Shown: positions 1 to 8,413 of the stretch, piece by piece
Layout of the letters: every line of letters begins with the position of its first letter
Position numbering within the stretch: position 1 is the first letter of the stretch
Source: Nocardia transvalensis
GTDB taxonomy: Bacteria > Actinomycetota > Actinomycetes > Mycobacteriales > Mycobacteriaceae
Direction: 5' to 3'
Length of the DNA: 64,000 bases
NCBI RefSeq assembly: GCF_015477765.1
Contig: NZ_JADLQQ010000011.1
Span: 62,001 to 126,000, forward strand
The notes under the pieces: model-generated
Database searches by the model: none
What the model saw: only the letters and a program-made list of their open reading frames with translations
What the model was told of the DNA's origin: nothing
Made by a program: the position numbers and the translations under genes

Positions 1-920
1 ACGTGTATCTCGCGACTCTGCCTGCCGCGCACAACTTCCCGCTCGCCTGCCCGGGCATTCTCGGCACCGTTGCGACCGGAGGATCGATCGCCCTCGTCGA
101 TGATCCGAGTCCGGAGAACGCCTTCGCCGCCGTCGAACGACACCGGGTGACGGTCACCGCCATGGTCCCGCCGCTGGCCCAGCTCTGGTGTGCGGCCACC
201 GAATGGGAGGAGGCCGACCTGTCCTCGTTGCGGCTGGTCCAGGTCGGTGGCGCCAAACTGGCTGAAGTGAATGCCCGGCAGGTGGAGCCCGCGCTGGGGG
301 CCCGGCTGCAGCAGGTGTTCGGGATGGCCGAGGGGTTGCTCAACTACACCCGCCTCGACGATTCCGACGACCTGATCTGCGGCACCCAGGGACGTCCGCT
401 GTCACCCGCCGACGAGATTCGCATCGTCGATGGCGAAGGCAACGACGTGGCGCCCGGCGAAGAGGGTGAGCTGCTGACCCGCGGTCCGTACACCATCCGT
501 GGCTATTACCGTGCGCCGGAACACAATTCCCGTGCGTTCACCCCGGACGGCTACTACCGCAGCGGGGATCTGGTGCGCCGCCTGCCCAGCGGGCACCTGA
601 TCGTCTCGGGACGCATCAAGGACGTGATCAACCGGGGCGGCGAGAACGTCTCCTGCGACGAACTCGAGGAGCACCTGCTCGCCCACCCCGCCGTCCGCCA
701 CGCCGCCGCCGTCGGCCTCCCCGATCCGGCCCTGGGCGAAAAGGTCTGCGCCGTCCTGGTAGTCGACGGCCCCATGCCAGCCCTCGCCGAAATCAAAACC
801 TTCCTCACCGCGCGAGGCCTGGCCACCTACAAACTCCCCGACATCCTCCGCCAGGCCGACCACCTCCCCCTCACGGCCGTCGGCAAGATCGACAAGAAGG
901 TCTTGCGCACCAGTTTGTGA
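1..920 (+). CDS. Salicyl/aryl-AMP ligase, C-terminal part (cut by window start)
   Basis: This is the C-terminal ~305 residues of an ANL-superfamily adenylating enzyme that activates an aryl acid (salicylate or 2,3-dihydroxybenzoate) as the acyl-AMP and loads it onto a carrier protein for siderophore assembly. Visible are the core motifs YYRSGDLV (about residue 183), GRIKDVINRGGENVS (about 204-218), and the C-terminal catalytic lysine region TAVGKIDKKVL. It resembles the MbtA/DhbE/EntE branch. It faces a salicylate synthase gene at 1348-2700, so salicylate is the likely substrate and nocobactin/mycobactin-type siderophores the likely product (inference). The frame is open to the window edge, so the true start lies upstream. 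Confidence 0.9.
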   Translation, partial: VYLATLPAAHNFPLACPGILGTVATGGSIALVDDPSPENAFAAVERHRVTVTAMVPPLAQLWCAATEWEEADLSSLRLVQVGGAKLAEVNARQVEPALGARLQQVFGMAEGLLNYTRLDDSDDLICGTQGRPLSPADEIRIVDGEGNDVAPGEEGELLTRGPYTIRGYYRAPEHNSRAFTPDGYYRSGDLVRRLPSGHLIVSGRIKDVINRGGENVSCDELEEHLLAHPAVRHAAAVGLPDPALGEKVCAVLVVDGPMPALAEIKTFLTARGLATYKLPDILRQADHLPLTAVGKIDKKVLRTSL

Positions 921-923
921 AAA

Positions 924-961
924 CCCCGCACGCAACGCGCCAGGGCGCGTTGCGTGCGGGG
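924..961 (+). terminator. Hairpin after the aryl-AMP ligase
   Basis: A perfect 18-nt inverted repeat (CCCCGCACGCAACGCGCC at 924-941 and its complement at 944-961) starts four bases after the ligase stop. There is no T-run, so it would be an actinobacterial-style GC hairpin terminator. Its right arm runs directly into the first unit of the 26-nt repeat array. Confidence 0.6.
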
Positions 962-1163
962 ATGCGAAACCGACCACTCCTACGGGGATGCGAAACCGAC
1001 CACGCCTACGGGGACGCGAAACCGACCACGCCTGCGAGGACTCGAAACCGACCACGCGTGTGGGGATGCGGAACTGACCACTCATGCGGGGATGCGGAAC
1101 CGGCCGCACGTGCGGGGATGCGGAACCCGGCCGCACGTGCGGGGATACGGACCCGGCCACGCA
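955..1163. repeat. Tandem array of eight 26-nt units
   Basis: Eight consecutive units start at 955, 981, 1007, 1033, 1059, 1085, 1111 and 1138. All are 26 nt except the seventh, which is 27 nt. The shared core is TGCGGGGATGCGRAACCGRC, followed by a variable tail. A ninth unit starting at 1164 decays after TGCGGGG. The first three units are almost identical and divergence increases to the right. A 26-nt period breaks any reading frame, so this is non-coding. Bases 1164-1347 hold nothing further that I recognise. Confidence 0.85.
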
Positions 1164-1347
1164 TGCGGGGCTTTAGAGCCGGTGGCGGGTCCAGGGATTC
1201 GAAGCGGCGCGGGTGCACGGAGTGGAACCTGGCCGCACGTGCGCACTCTGTCATCTGCGCTTGGGCACCCTCGTCACCCGGCGTGCCTAGCCGCTCGTCA
1301 CCCCGGCGTGCTCGACGGTTTGTCACCCCGGCGGGCGTTTGGCCGGG

Positions 1348-2700
1348 TCAGGCCTCGACTACGTAGGGGGCGATGCTGGTGAGTTTTTCGCAGGTTTCTT
1401 CGAATTCGCGGTCGGGGCGGGATTGGGCGACTATGCCGGCGCCTGCGCGGAGCCAGGCGCCCTCGGTGGTTTGGTAGACCGCGCGGAGGACCAGGGTGGC
1501 TTCCATGGCGCCGGTTGGGGAGATCGTCACCACGGCACCGGAGTACAGACCGCGGGGGTCGTGGTCGAGGCGGAAGACCGCGTCGACGCCGGAGGATTTG
1601 GGGATTCCCGAGGCGGTGACCGATGGGAACAGGATTTCCAGGGCGTCCCATGGGCTGCGGGTGGCGGCCAGGCGGCCGCGGACTGTGGAGGCGAGGTGCT
1701 GCACGCTGCCGCGCTCGCGGACCGCCATGAAGTCCGATACCGCCGCGGTGCCCGGCTCGGCGACCGCGGAGATCTCGGCGAAGGAGGTCTGCACCGAGAT
1801 CGCGTGCTCCACGATCTCCTTGGGGTCGGCGACGAGGTCTGCCCGCGCCGCCTGGTCGGCATCGTCACCGCGGCCGAAAGCCCGTGTACCCGCCAGCGGT
1901 TCGGTGGTCACCACGCGGCCCTCGTCCACGGCGACCACCAGCTCCGGGCTGAAGCCGGCGGCCTCGAGACCGCCCAGCCGCAGCAGGAACGACCGCGCCG
2001 GGGTGTTGTAGGCCCGCCCGAGCCGATAGGTGGCCGGAACATCGACGACGAACGGCAGATCGACCTTCCGCGACAGGATCACCTTCTGATAGCGCCCGCT
2101 GCGGATCTCACCGACCGCCTCGGCCACCCGATCCCGGTAAGCCGTGGGATCGATGCTGATGTCGGCCGGACGCGGCTGCGGCAGTGCGGTGTCCTGTGCG
2201 GCGGCGATGATCTCGTGGATCTCACCGGCCTCGTGCAGGGTCGAGCCCGAGATCCGCACCCCGGTTGCGCCGATGTGCACCTCGATGCGCGGAACCATCA
2301 GATGCGCCAGCGCCGTTCGGGGACCCAGATGCGCGGTGGCGTCCAGCGCCCAGGCGCAGAACTCGAATCCGATCCAGCCGTAGGCGTGCCGTCCGTTGAG
2401 CGGCAGCTCGGCCAGCGCCCGGTCGATCACACCGGCCGGACTCCCCTCCCAGGGGCCCGCCGTGGTGCTGCCGTGCCAATCCACCCGTAGCTCGTGGGCG
2501 TCCAATTCGACGCTGCCGATAGGATCGGCCGCGAACACCCACTCACCCGGCCGCTCGTACACCACGTACTCGCCGAACCGATCGGCGGCCGCAAGCGCGG
2601 AAACCGCTGCGACGGGGTCGATTCCGCAGGCCGCGGTGAATGTCGCCCCCGGACCGTCCCCATACCCGATTCGCACCCGCTCGTCCGTGGTCGACACCAT
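1348..2700 (-). CDS. nbtS: Salicylate synthase, MbtI family
   Basis: A 450-residue chorismate-utilising enzyme predicted to convert chorismate through isochorismate to salicylate, the starter of nocobactin/mycobactin siderophores. The length equals that of M. tuberculosis MbtI. Family blocks are present in order: GRYQKVILSR, TYRLGRAYNTPARSFLL, TEPLAGTRAFGRG, KEIVEHAISV, DFMAVRERGSVQHL, FPSVTASGIPKSSG and the C-terminal WLRAGAGIVAQS. These match MbtI better than plain isochorismate synthases. Two iron boxes lie immediately upstream. GGAGGA directly abuts the ATG, which is unusually close; the GTG one codon in is an alternative start. The gene converges with the aryl-AMP ligase. Confidence 0.9.
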   Translation of the reverse strand: MVSTTDERVRIGYGDGPGATFTAACGIDPVAAVSALAAADRFGEYVVYERPGEWVFAADPIGSVELDAHELRVDWHGSTTAGPWEGSPAGVIDRALAELPLNGRHAYGWIGFEFCAWALDATAHLGPRTALAHLMVPRIEVHIGATGVRISGSTLHEAGEIHEIIAAAQDTALPQPRPADISIDPTAYRDRVAEAVGEIRSGRYQKVILSRKVDLPFVVDVPATYRLGRAYNTPARSFLLRLGGLEAAGFSPELVVAVDEGRVVTTEPLAGTRAFGRGDDADQAARADLVADPKEIVEHAISVQTSFAEISAVAEPGTAAVSDFMAVRERGSVQHLASTVRGRLAATRSPWDALEILFPSVTASGIPKSSGVDAVFRLDHDPRGLYSGAVVTISPTGAMEATLVLRAVYQTTEGAWLRAGAGIVAQSRPDREFEETCEKLTSIAPYVVEA

Positions 2701-2705
2701 TCCTC

Positions 2706-2724
2706 CAAGGTTATGCTTACCTAA
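2706..2724 (-). promoter_or_regulatory. IdeR/DtxR iron box 1 (nbtS)
   Basis: On the minus strand the 19 bases read TTAGGTAAGCATAACCTTG. This is a good match to the IdeR/DtxR consensus, whose two halves are TTAGGTTAG and CTAACCTAA. It lies 5 bp upstream of the salicylate synthase ATG, where Fe-bound repressor would block transcription or initiation. Confidence 0.8.
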
Positions 2725-2728
2725 CTCT

Positions 2729-2751
2729 GGGAGGTAAGGCTAGCATTACCT
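2729..2751 (-). promoter_or_regulatory. IdeR/DtxR iron box 2 (nbtS)
   Basis: A near-perfect dyad, AGGTAAGGCTAGCATTACCT (2732-2751), overlaps a second, weaker 19-nt iron-box alignment starting at 2729. The spacing from box 1 suggests tandem IdeR dimers over the nbtS promoter. Confidence 0.65.
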
Positions 2752-2811
2752 CTATTCGCTGTGCGTGTGCCGACGAGCACATCTGCCAGGGGTGGGTAAT
2801 CCCGGCAAAAA

Positions 2812-2878
2812 GCACACCGGGAAATGAGGGGGTGGCACACCGGGAAATGAGGGGTGGCACGCCGGGAATTAGGAGGGG
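2812..2878. repeat. Three 22-23 nt tandem units
   Basis: Units at 2812-2834, 2835-2856 and 2857-2878 share the core GCACRCCGGGAAWTNAGG. They lie in the gap between the nbtS iron boxes and plsB. The GCACNCCGGGA head resembles the array at 8188-8271. Confidence 0.7.
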
Positions 2879-2958
2879 AGGCGTCGCTCTGGCGAACCTC
2901 CTGCGGGAAACCTGCCGTCCGGGCTTCAATGGGGAAGCGTCACCTGATGGAGGGTTTC

Positions 2959-5337
2959 ATGATCGAGCACCGTGCCGATGTTGCCGCGGCGAGCACTCCG
3001 GACGCCGCGCCGCGGTCGGTTGTGGCGCTGGTGGACGCCTCCTCTCCGGTGGAGCGGGAATTGGTCGGCGGGTGGCTGGCCGAGGGCGGGATCGCCGCGG
3101 AGTACGGGGTGGACGTGCCGGTCACTCAGCTCGATCTCGATGCCGAAGCGGTGGCCGAGCGGCTGGTCGGGCGGCACGACGATCCACTCGTGGTGCCGGT
3201 GCGTGTGGTGTGGTTGCCACCCGAGCGAGACGGGGTGCGCCGCACCACCTTTGCCGATCTGGTCACCCTCAGCAATCCCCGCAAACCCCATCCGCTGATG
3301 CAGCGCCGGCTGGTCGCCAAGGCTCCGGACCGCCACCTCGTCCTCACCGGCCAGCCCGCGCGCCTGAGCGAGCTGCGCGCGAACAACCCGAATGTCGCGG
3401 GCAGCGTCGAACCGTTCGCGCGCGCCGTCGTCCGGGCCGGGATCGTCGCCCTGGAACGTGCCGAACGCGCCGTCATCGGCGACCGCTACAAGGTGCCGCG
3501 GCTGGTCGCCGAGGAGATCCTCGACTCCCCCGAATTCCTGCGCCGCCTCGACGCCATCGCCGCCCATATCGGCACCAACTCCCATGAGGTGTACCGCCGC
3601 GCGGAGAAGGCGCTGCGGGAATTGGTTGCGGCACAGAGCCGTCTGGTCTCCGACCTGTTCACCCAGGCCATGCGGCCGGTGCACGCCTCGACCTGGAAAC
3701 TGGACTGCGACCCGTCCGGCCTGGCCGGGCTGCGCCGCCTCAACCGCCGCTATCCGCTGGTCTTCCTGCCCTCACACCGGTCCTACGTGGATGCGTTCGT
3801 GCTCGGAGACGTGCTGGCCCGCAACGACTTTCCCCCTAATCACGTGATCGGCGGGGCGAATCTGCGGTTCTGGCCGATGGGACCGATAGCCCGGCGCACC
3901 GGAACCGTCTTCATCCGCCGCAGTTTCGGCGACGACGAGGTGTACAAGGCGGTCGTCGAGGAGTACTTCGCCTATCTGCTGGCCAAACGATTCAACCTGG
4001 AGTGGTACTTCGAGGGCGGCCGCACCCGCACCGGAAAACTGCGCCCGCCGCGCTACGGCCTGCTGAACTACCTTGCGGCGGCGATCCGTTCGCGCCGCGT
4101 CGACGATGTGATGCTGGTGCCGGTATCGATCACCTACGAGCGACTCAACGAGTTGGGTGCGATCGCCACCGAACAGGTCGGCGGCGCCAAGAAGCCCGAG
4201 GGTCTGACCTGGCTGGCGCGTTATATTCGCAGCCAACAACATTCGGCGGGCCACGTGTATGTGCGCTTCGGCGAACCGCTCTCGGCGCGGGAACGACTGT
4301 CCGCACACGGCGATCCGCTGCTTCCCGACCCCGGTCCGGCCCAGCCACTGCCACCGGACGTCGACGAACAGGAGCGAAAAGCGATCCAGCGGTTGGCCTT
4401 CGAGGTCGCGGTCGGCATCAATAGGGTTACGCCCATCACCGTCAACGCCCTGGTCACCTTGGCATTGCTCGGCGTGCACGAGCGCGCGTTGACCCTCGGC
4501 GAGGTGCGGGCGGTCCTGCTGCCGGTGCTCGGCTACATCGAACGCCGCGAGCTGCCCAGCGGCGAACTCGCGGTGCTGCGCGACGATCAGGGCCTCGCGG
4601 TGGTGCTCGAACAGCTGTCGCTGGCGAAGGTCGTGACGGTCTATCGGGGTGGCCTGGAACCGGTCTACTCGATCGAGCCGGGCGCGCATCTGGAGGCCGC
4701 GTTCTACCGCAACAGCGCGGTGCACTGGTTCGTCGATCGCGCGATTCTCGAACTGGCCATCCTCACCGCGGTGGAGGCGCCGGAGGGCGACCAGCTGCGT
4801 GTCGGATGGGATGCCGCCTTCCGGCTGCGGGATTTGCTCAAGTTCGAATTCTTCTTTCCCGAACGCGCCGAGTTCGCCACTCAGTTGACCCGGGAAATGC
4901 TGCTGGTGGACCGGGATTGGCATCGCCGCACCGCCGACGGCACACTCGGCGCGGACCTGCTGGCCGAACTCGCCGGTTCCGGCTTCATCATGGCCCACCG
5001 CGTGCTGCGCTCGTTCTTCGACGCCCAGTTGGTGGTGGCCGAACGGCTGGCCGACCACGATGCCGGCGCACCGCCGGACCACAAGCAGTTCATCGACGAA
5101 TGCCTGGCCGTCGGCAGGCAGATGCTGCTGCAGCAGCGGCTGCACAGCCCCGAATCGGTGTCCTCCGAACTGTTCTCCGGCGCACTGAAACTCGCCGACA
5201 ATCACGGCCTGCTCAGGCCCGACGGCACCGACCTGTCGGCCCGCCGCCGGGCCTTCGCCGATGAGCTGCGCGCGATCGGGGCGCGGATCTCGCGGGCGGC
5301 CACCCTCGATCCGTCCCATCGGGCGGAGGTGTTATGA
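2959..5337 (+). CDS. plsB: Glycerol-3-phosphate 1-O-acyltransferase PlsB
   Basis: A 792-residue membrane-associated acyltransferase predicted to transfer a fatty acyl group to sn-glycerol-3-phosphate, the first step of phosphatidic acid synthesis. The acyltransferase block has the HX4D motif HRSYVD (H273, D278), GGANLRFWPMG, the substrate-binding motif EGGRTRTGK (from E352) and VPVSITYERL. The length fits actinobacterial PlsB2. I chose the ATG at 2959 because GGAGGG ends 4 nt before it; an ATG four codons earlier lies inside that ribosome-binding site. The stop overlaps the next start by 4 bp, so PlsB and the HAD-PlsC fusion are translationally coupled and give sequential acylation steps. Confidence 0.92.
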   Translation: MIEHRADVAAASTPDAAPRSVVALVDASSPVERELVGGWLAEGGIAAEYGVDVPVTQLDLDAEAVAERLVGRHDDPLVVPVRVVWLPPERDGVRRTTFADLVTLSNPRKPHPLMQRRLVAKAPDRHLVLTGQPARLSELRANNPNVAGSVEPFARAVVRAGIVALERAERAVIGDRYKVPRLVAEEILDSPEFLRRLDAIAAHIGTNSHEVYRRAEKALRELVAAQSRLVSDLFTQAMRPVHASTWKLDCDPSGLAGLRRLNRRYPLVFLPSHRSYVDAFVLGDVLARNDFPPNHVIGGANLRFWPMGPIARRTGTVFIRRSFGDDEVYKAVVEEYFAYLLAKRFNLEWYFEGGRTRTGKLRPPRYGLLNYLAAAIRSRRVDDVMLVPVSITYERLNELGAIATEQVGGAKKPEGLTWLARYIRSQQHSAGHVYVRFGEPLSARERLSAHGDPLLPDPGPAQPLPPDVDEQERKAIQRLAFEVAVGINRVTPITVNALVTLALLGVHERALTLGEVRAVLLPVLGYIERRELPSGELAVLRDDQGLAVVLEQLSLAKVVTVYRGGLEPVYSIEPGAHLEAAFYRNSAVHWFVDRAILELAILTAVEAPEGDQLRVGWDAAFRLRDLLKFEFFFPERAEFATQLTREMLLVDRDWHRRTADGTLGADLLAELAGSGFIMAHRVLRSFFDAQLVVAERLADHDAGAPPDHKQFIDECLAVGRQMLLQQRLHSPESVSSELFSGALKLADNHGLLRPDGTDLSARRRAFADELRAIGARISRAATLDPSHRAEVL

Positions 5338-6815
5338 GCGTGCCGTGCGGGCCGGTGGGGGCGATCACCGAGGACGAGGCGGTCGCCGCCGTCCGCTCCG
5401 GCCCGCCGGGTCCCCACATCGCGGCGGTCTTCGATTTCGGCGGCACCGTGGTCCACGGCTTCACACCGCCGTCGGGCCCGCGGAGATTCCTGCTGCGCCG
5501 AGACCCTCGGCGCGCCCTCGCCGACAGCCTGCTGTCCAGCATCCGCGGTGCCCGCGGCGAGGGGGAGTACGAACGGTTCCTGCAGCGCACCATGCACACC
5601 TGGGCCGGTCGTACGGAGTCCGAACTCACCGAACTCGGCGAGGACCTGTTCCGCCACACCATCTACGGCCATCTGTATCCGGAGGCGTGGCGGCTGATCC
5701 GCGCCCATGAGGGCGCCGGGCACACGATTGTTCTGGCCACCTGCCTGACCCGTTTCCAAGTGCTGCCCGCCGCCAGGGAATTGGGTGTCGAGCATGTGCT
5801 CTGTACGCCGATGGCGGTGCAGGACGGGGTGCTCACCGGTCATGTCGACGGAAAACCGCTGTGGCGCACCGGCAAGGCCGAGGCGGTCCGCCGATTCGCC
5901 CGTGCGCATGGTCTCGATCTACCGAACAGCTACGCCTATGCCGACGCCGCGCCCGATCTGCCGCTGCTGGAGCTGGTCGGCCGTCCCACGGCGGTCAATC
6001 CGGATCCGCGCACGGCGATCGAGGCCACCGAACGCAATTGGCCGGTGCTGGCCTTCCGGCCGCGTCAGCCCGCGCGGCTGCGCGATGTCGCCCGCACCGC
6101 GGCCGGTTTCGCCGGGCTGCTCGGCGGGGCCGCGGCCGGGGTGGCCGCGAAATCCGGTACGCGCGATCAGCGGCGCATGGCCGATTCGATGATCACCGTC
6201 GCCGCCGGTGCCACCCTGCGCGCGACAGGCGTTCGGCTGCGGGTCGTCGGCGCCGAGTACGCCCGCTCCCCACGCCCGGCCGTGTTCATCTTCAATCATC
6301 AGAGCCAGTTCGACATGGTGGTACTGGCGGAGGTGCTGGGTGCGGGTTTCACCGGAATCGTCAAGAAGGAGGTCACCGGCAATCCGATCTTCGGGCCGCT
6401 GATGCGCTTCGCGGGGGCGACCTTCATCGACCGTTCCGATACCGCCGGTGCGAAGGCGGCCCTGGCTCCGGTCGTGGAGACGCTGCGGGGTGGTCTGTCG
6501 ATCGTCATCGCGCCGGAGGGAACGCGCTCGCTGACGCCGCGCGTGGGGCGGTTCAAGAAGGGTGCGTTTCACATCGCCAGGCAGGCTGGGGTGCCGATCA
6601 TCCCGGTGGTGATCCGCAATGCGGGCGAAATAGCCTGGCGCAATTCGGCAATCGTGCGCAAAGGAGTCGTCGATGTGGCGGTGCTGCCGCCGATCGATGT
6701 GGGCGGCTGGGATCCGCGGGCGATGGACGCGGAGATCGAGCGGGTGCGGCAGCTGTTCGTCGACACGCTGCTCGACTGGCCCGCCCCGGCCGCCGATGCC
6801 GCGCTGACCTCGTGA
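5334..6815 (+). CDS. plsC: HAD-family hydrolase fused to 1-acylglycerol-3-phosphate acyltransferase (PlsC)
   Basis: A 493-residue bifunctional protein like M. tuberculosis Rv2483c. The N-terminal half (about 25-240) is a HAD-IB phosphatase fold with motif I AVFDFGGTVV (nucleophile D34), motif II around VLATCLTRF, GKAEAV and YADAAPDLPLL. The C-terminal half (about 290-480) is a PlsC acyltransferase with FNHQSQFD (HX4D), KKEV, FIDRS and EGTRSL, predicted to make phosphatidic acid from lysophosphatidate. In motif I the usual second aspartate of DxD is glycine (D34-F-G36), so phosphatase activity is doubtful. It overlaps plsB by 4 bp and ends 1 bp from the converging ppm1. Confidence 0.9.
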   Translation: MSVPCGPVGAITEDEAVAAVRSGPPGPHIAAVFDFGGTVVHGFTPPSGPRRFLLRRDPRRALADSLLSSIRGARGEGEYERFLQRTMHTWAGRTESELTELGEDLFRHTIYGHLYPEAWRLIRAHEGAGHTIVLATCLTRFQVLPAARELGVEHVLCTPMAVQDGVLTGHVDGKPLWRTGKAEAVRRFARAHGLDLPNSYAYADAAPDLPLLELVGRPTAVNPDPRTAIEATERNWPVLAFRPRQPARLRDVARTAAGFAGLLGGAAAGVAAKSGTRDQRRMADSMITVAAGATLRATGVRLRVVGAEYARSPRPAVFIFNHQSQFDMVVLAEVLGAGFTGIVKKEVTGNPIFGPLMRFAGATFIDRSDTAGAKAALAPVVETLRGGLSIVIAPEGTRSLTPRVGRFKKGAFHIARQAGVPIIPVVIRNAGEIAWRNSAIVRKGVVDVAVLPPIDVGGWDPRAMDAEIERVRQLFVDTLLDWPAPAADAALTS

Positions 6816-6816
6816 C

Positions 6817-7536
6817 CTACAGCTGTCGGCCGAACAGCAGCTTCCACGGCATGAGGGCCGACTCGAGCTGCACCCTCAGGCTCATCTTGGAGGCGCCCTT
6901 GGTGCGCTCCTCGAACCGGATCGGGACCTCGGCGATGGTGAAGCCCTTCTTGATGGTCCGGTAGTTCATCTCGACCTGGAAGGAGTAACCGTTGCTGCGG
7001 ATGGCGGCGACGTCGATCGCGCGCAACGTGTCGGCCTTCCATGCCTTGAAGCCGGCGGTGGCGTCCTTGACGCCCAGGCGCAGGATCAGGTTGACGTAGA
7101 AGTTGGCCCAGGCCGACAGGGCCTTGCGGTACCACTTCCACTCCGCGGCGGTCGAACCGCCCTCGACATAGCGGGAGCCGAGCACCACACCCGCGCCGGA
7201 GTTCTCGAGCTTGTCGAGCATGGCCGGGATGACCTCGGCCGGATGGGACAGGTCGGCGTCCATCTGGATGACGACGTCGGCGCCCTCGTCGAGGGCCTTG
7301 GTGATACCGGCGACGTAGGCGCGCCCGAGCCCGTCCTTCTCGGTGCGGTGCAGCACACCCACCGCATTCGGCAGTTCGGCGGCGAGCTTGTCGGCGACCT
7401 CGCCGGTGCCGTCCGGCGAGTTGTCGTCGACGACCAGCACGTGCAGGTCGGCGACCGGTAGCGCGGTCAGCCGCTCCACCGCCACCGGCAGGTTCTCCCG
7501 CTCGTTGTAGGTCGGCACCACCACGGTCACCTTCAC
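6817..7536 (-). CDS. ppm1: Polyprenol monophosphomannose synthase (Ppm1-type GT2)
   Basis: A 239-residue GT-A glycosyltransferase predicted to transfer mannose from GDP-mannose to polyprenyl phosphate on the cytoplasmic face, supplying PPM for late mannolipid and glycoprotein mannosylation. Visible are the N-terminal VVPTYNERENL, VVDDNSPDG (D37-D38), the DxD motif MDADLSHP (D93/D95), GSRYVEGG and FEERTKGASKM. This is the catalytic domain only; M. tuberculosis Ppm1 carries an additional N-terminal apolipoprotein N-acyltransferase domain. The start is GTG with GGGAGGG 7 nt upstream. The gene converges with the PlsC fusion. Confidence 0.9.
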   Translation of the reverse strand: MKVTVVVPTYNERENLPVAVERLTALPVADLHVLVVDDNSPDGTGEVADKLAAELPNAVGVLHRTEKDGLGRAYVAGITKALDEGADVVIQMDADLSHPAEVIPAMLDKLENSGAGVVLGSRYVEGGSTAAEWKWYRKALSAWANFYVNLILRLGVKDATAGFKAWKADTLRAIDVAAIRSNGYSFQVEMNYRTIKKGFTIAEVPIRFEERTKGASKMSLRVQLESALMPWKLLFGRQL

Positions 7537-7623
7537 AAGTCGCCCTCCCGCTCGAATGCGCGCGCTATCACTGCTGCACAGACGGTAGCTGATTCACCTT
7601 TGGAAATGCTGAGCCGGTCCAGC

Positions 7624-7815
7624 TCAGTCGCTGTCGCTCCAGCTCCGATCCCTGGCATCCTCGCGCGCATTGCGTTCCCGCGCGATGTCCAGGGCCCGCT
7701 CCGCGGTAGCCCGGTCGGGATAAGGCCCCATCCGGTCGGCAAACCAACACCGTTTCCCCTGCTCGGCCCGATGATGCTTCAAGCAGTAGTACCACCCGTT
7801 GTCCGACTCACCCAT
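7624..7815 (-). CDS. Small conserved hypothetical protein
   Basis: A 63-residue soluble protein with an aromatic, cysteine-containing head (GWYYCLKHHRAEQGKRCW), then DRMGPYPDRATAERAL and a charged C-terminus. I recall similar small actinobacterial proteins near ppm1, but I assign no function. C15 and C28 with nearby histidines could bind a metal (inference). An alternative overlapping minus-strand frame ending at the ppm1 start looks non-coding. Confidence 0.65.
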   Translation of the reverse strand: MGESDNGWYYCLKHHRAEQGKRCWFADRMGPYPDRATAERALDIARERNAREDARDRSWSDSD

Positions 7816-8187
7816 GTGATCATGCTCCCACCCCCACCGGCCTCTGTCACCGCCACCAGCTAACTTCCCTCAACCCCCACATCCGTGAATGTTTTGAAAC
7901 GAATCCCTCGCAACGAATCACACAATTCCCAAACGGAACCAATCTTTCCCCCCATGTGATTTCACCCCACCCCGCCCCCATCGATCGCCAATCGCTATCG
8001 GAATGACGGAGATCACCGATTCACCGAAGCACTTAGCTTAGCCTTCCATGCCCGATATCCGAAGCCCCCCACCGTTTCCCCACCCAAAACCCGCACCCGC
8101 CCCCGATTACAGATACCCGTCAGCAAAAACCCCTACTACCCCCACCCCCAGGGATCCCACCGTCCACGAGAGAAGATCCCGGCCAAA

Positions 8188-8271
8188 GCACGCCGGGATG
8201 ACGAGATTGACTGCCGGATGACGAGATTGGCATGCCGACGACGAGTTTGCCGCACCGGATGAAGAGATTGC
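8188..8271. repeat. Four 20-23 nt tandem units
   Basis: Units at 8188-8210, 8211-8230, 8231-8250 and 8251-8271 share the core GCCGGATGACGAGATTG. The first unit starts GCACGCCGGGATG. The core matches, in inverted orientation, the array at 12754-12898, and its head matches the 2812-2878 units. Confidence 0.7.
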
Positions 8272-8352
8272 CCACGAATCCCAAGAACCCACACAACCAG
8301 CCAAAACACAACCAAAGATCAAAGGAAGGCCCCACGAAAGCGCAACCACTGG

Positions 8353-8413
8353 AAGGGGGGTCCAGGGGGGCGAAGCCCCCTTGGGATGGGGGTGTGGGGG
8401 GCGCGCCCCCCAC
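8353..8413. repeat. GC-rich palindrome block downstream of the tRNA cluster
   Basis: Two strong inverted repeats lie side by side. One is GGGGGC-GAA-GCCCCC near 8375-8390. The other is the perfect 20-nt palindrome GTGGGGGGCGCGCCCCCCAC at 8394-8413. The block lies 24 nt beyond the tRNA-Phe terminator and could act as a back-up terminator or be a dispersed intergenic element. Confidence 0.6.

Noticed and set aside
955..1163. CRISPR array
   Set aside because: Units are contiguous 26-mers without distinct spacers, and no cas genes are present.
1339..2490. 383-codon plus-strand frame opposite the salicylate synthase
   Set aside because: It is the antisense shadow of a clearly recognised gene.
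7533..7742. 69-codon minus-strand frame ending at the ppm1 start
   Set aside because: It overlaps the more protein-like 63-residue gene in another frame and shows no recognisable features.
8028..8045. TTAGCTTAGCC as an iron box
   Set aside because: Only a half-site match to the IdeR consensus, with no nearby gene start.
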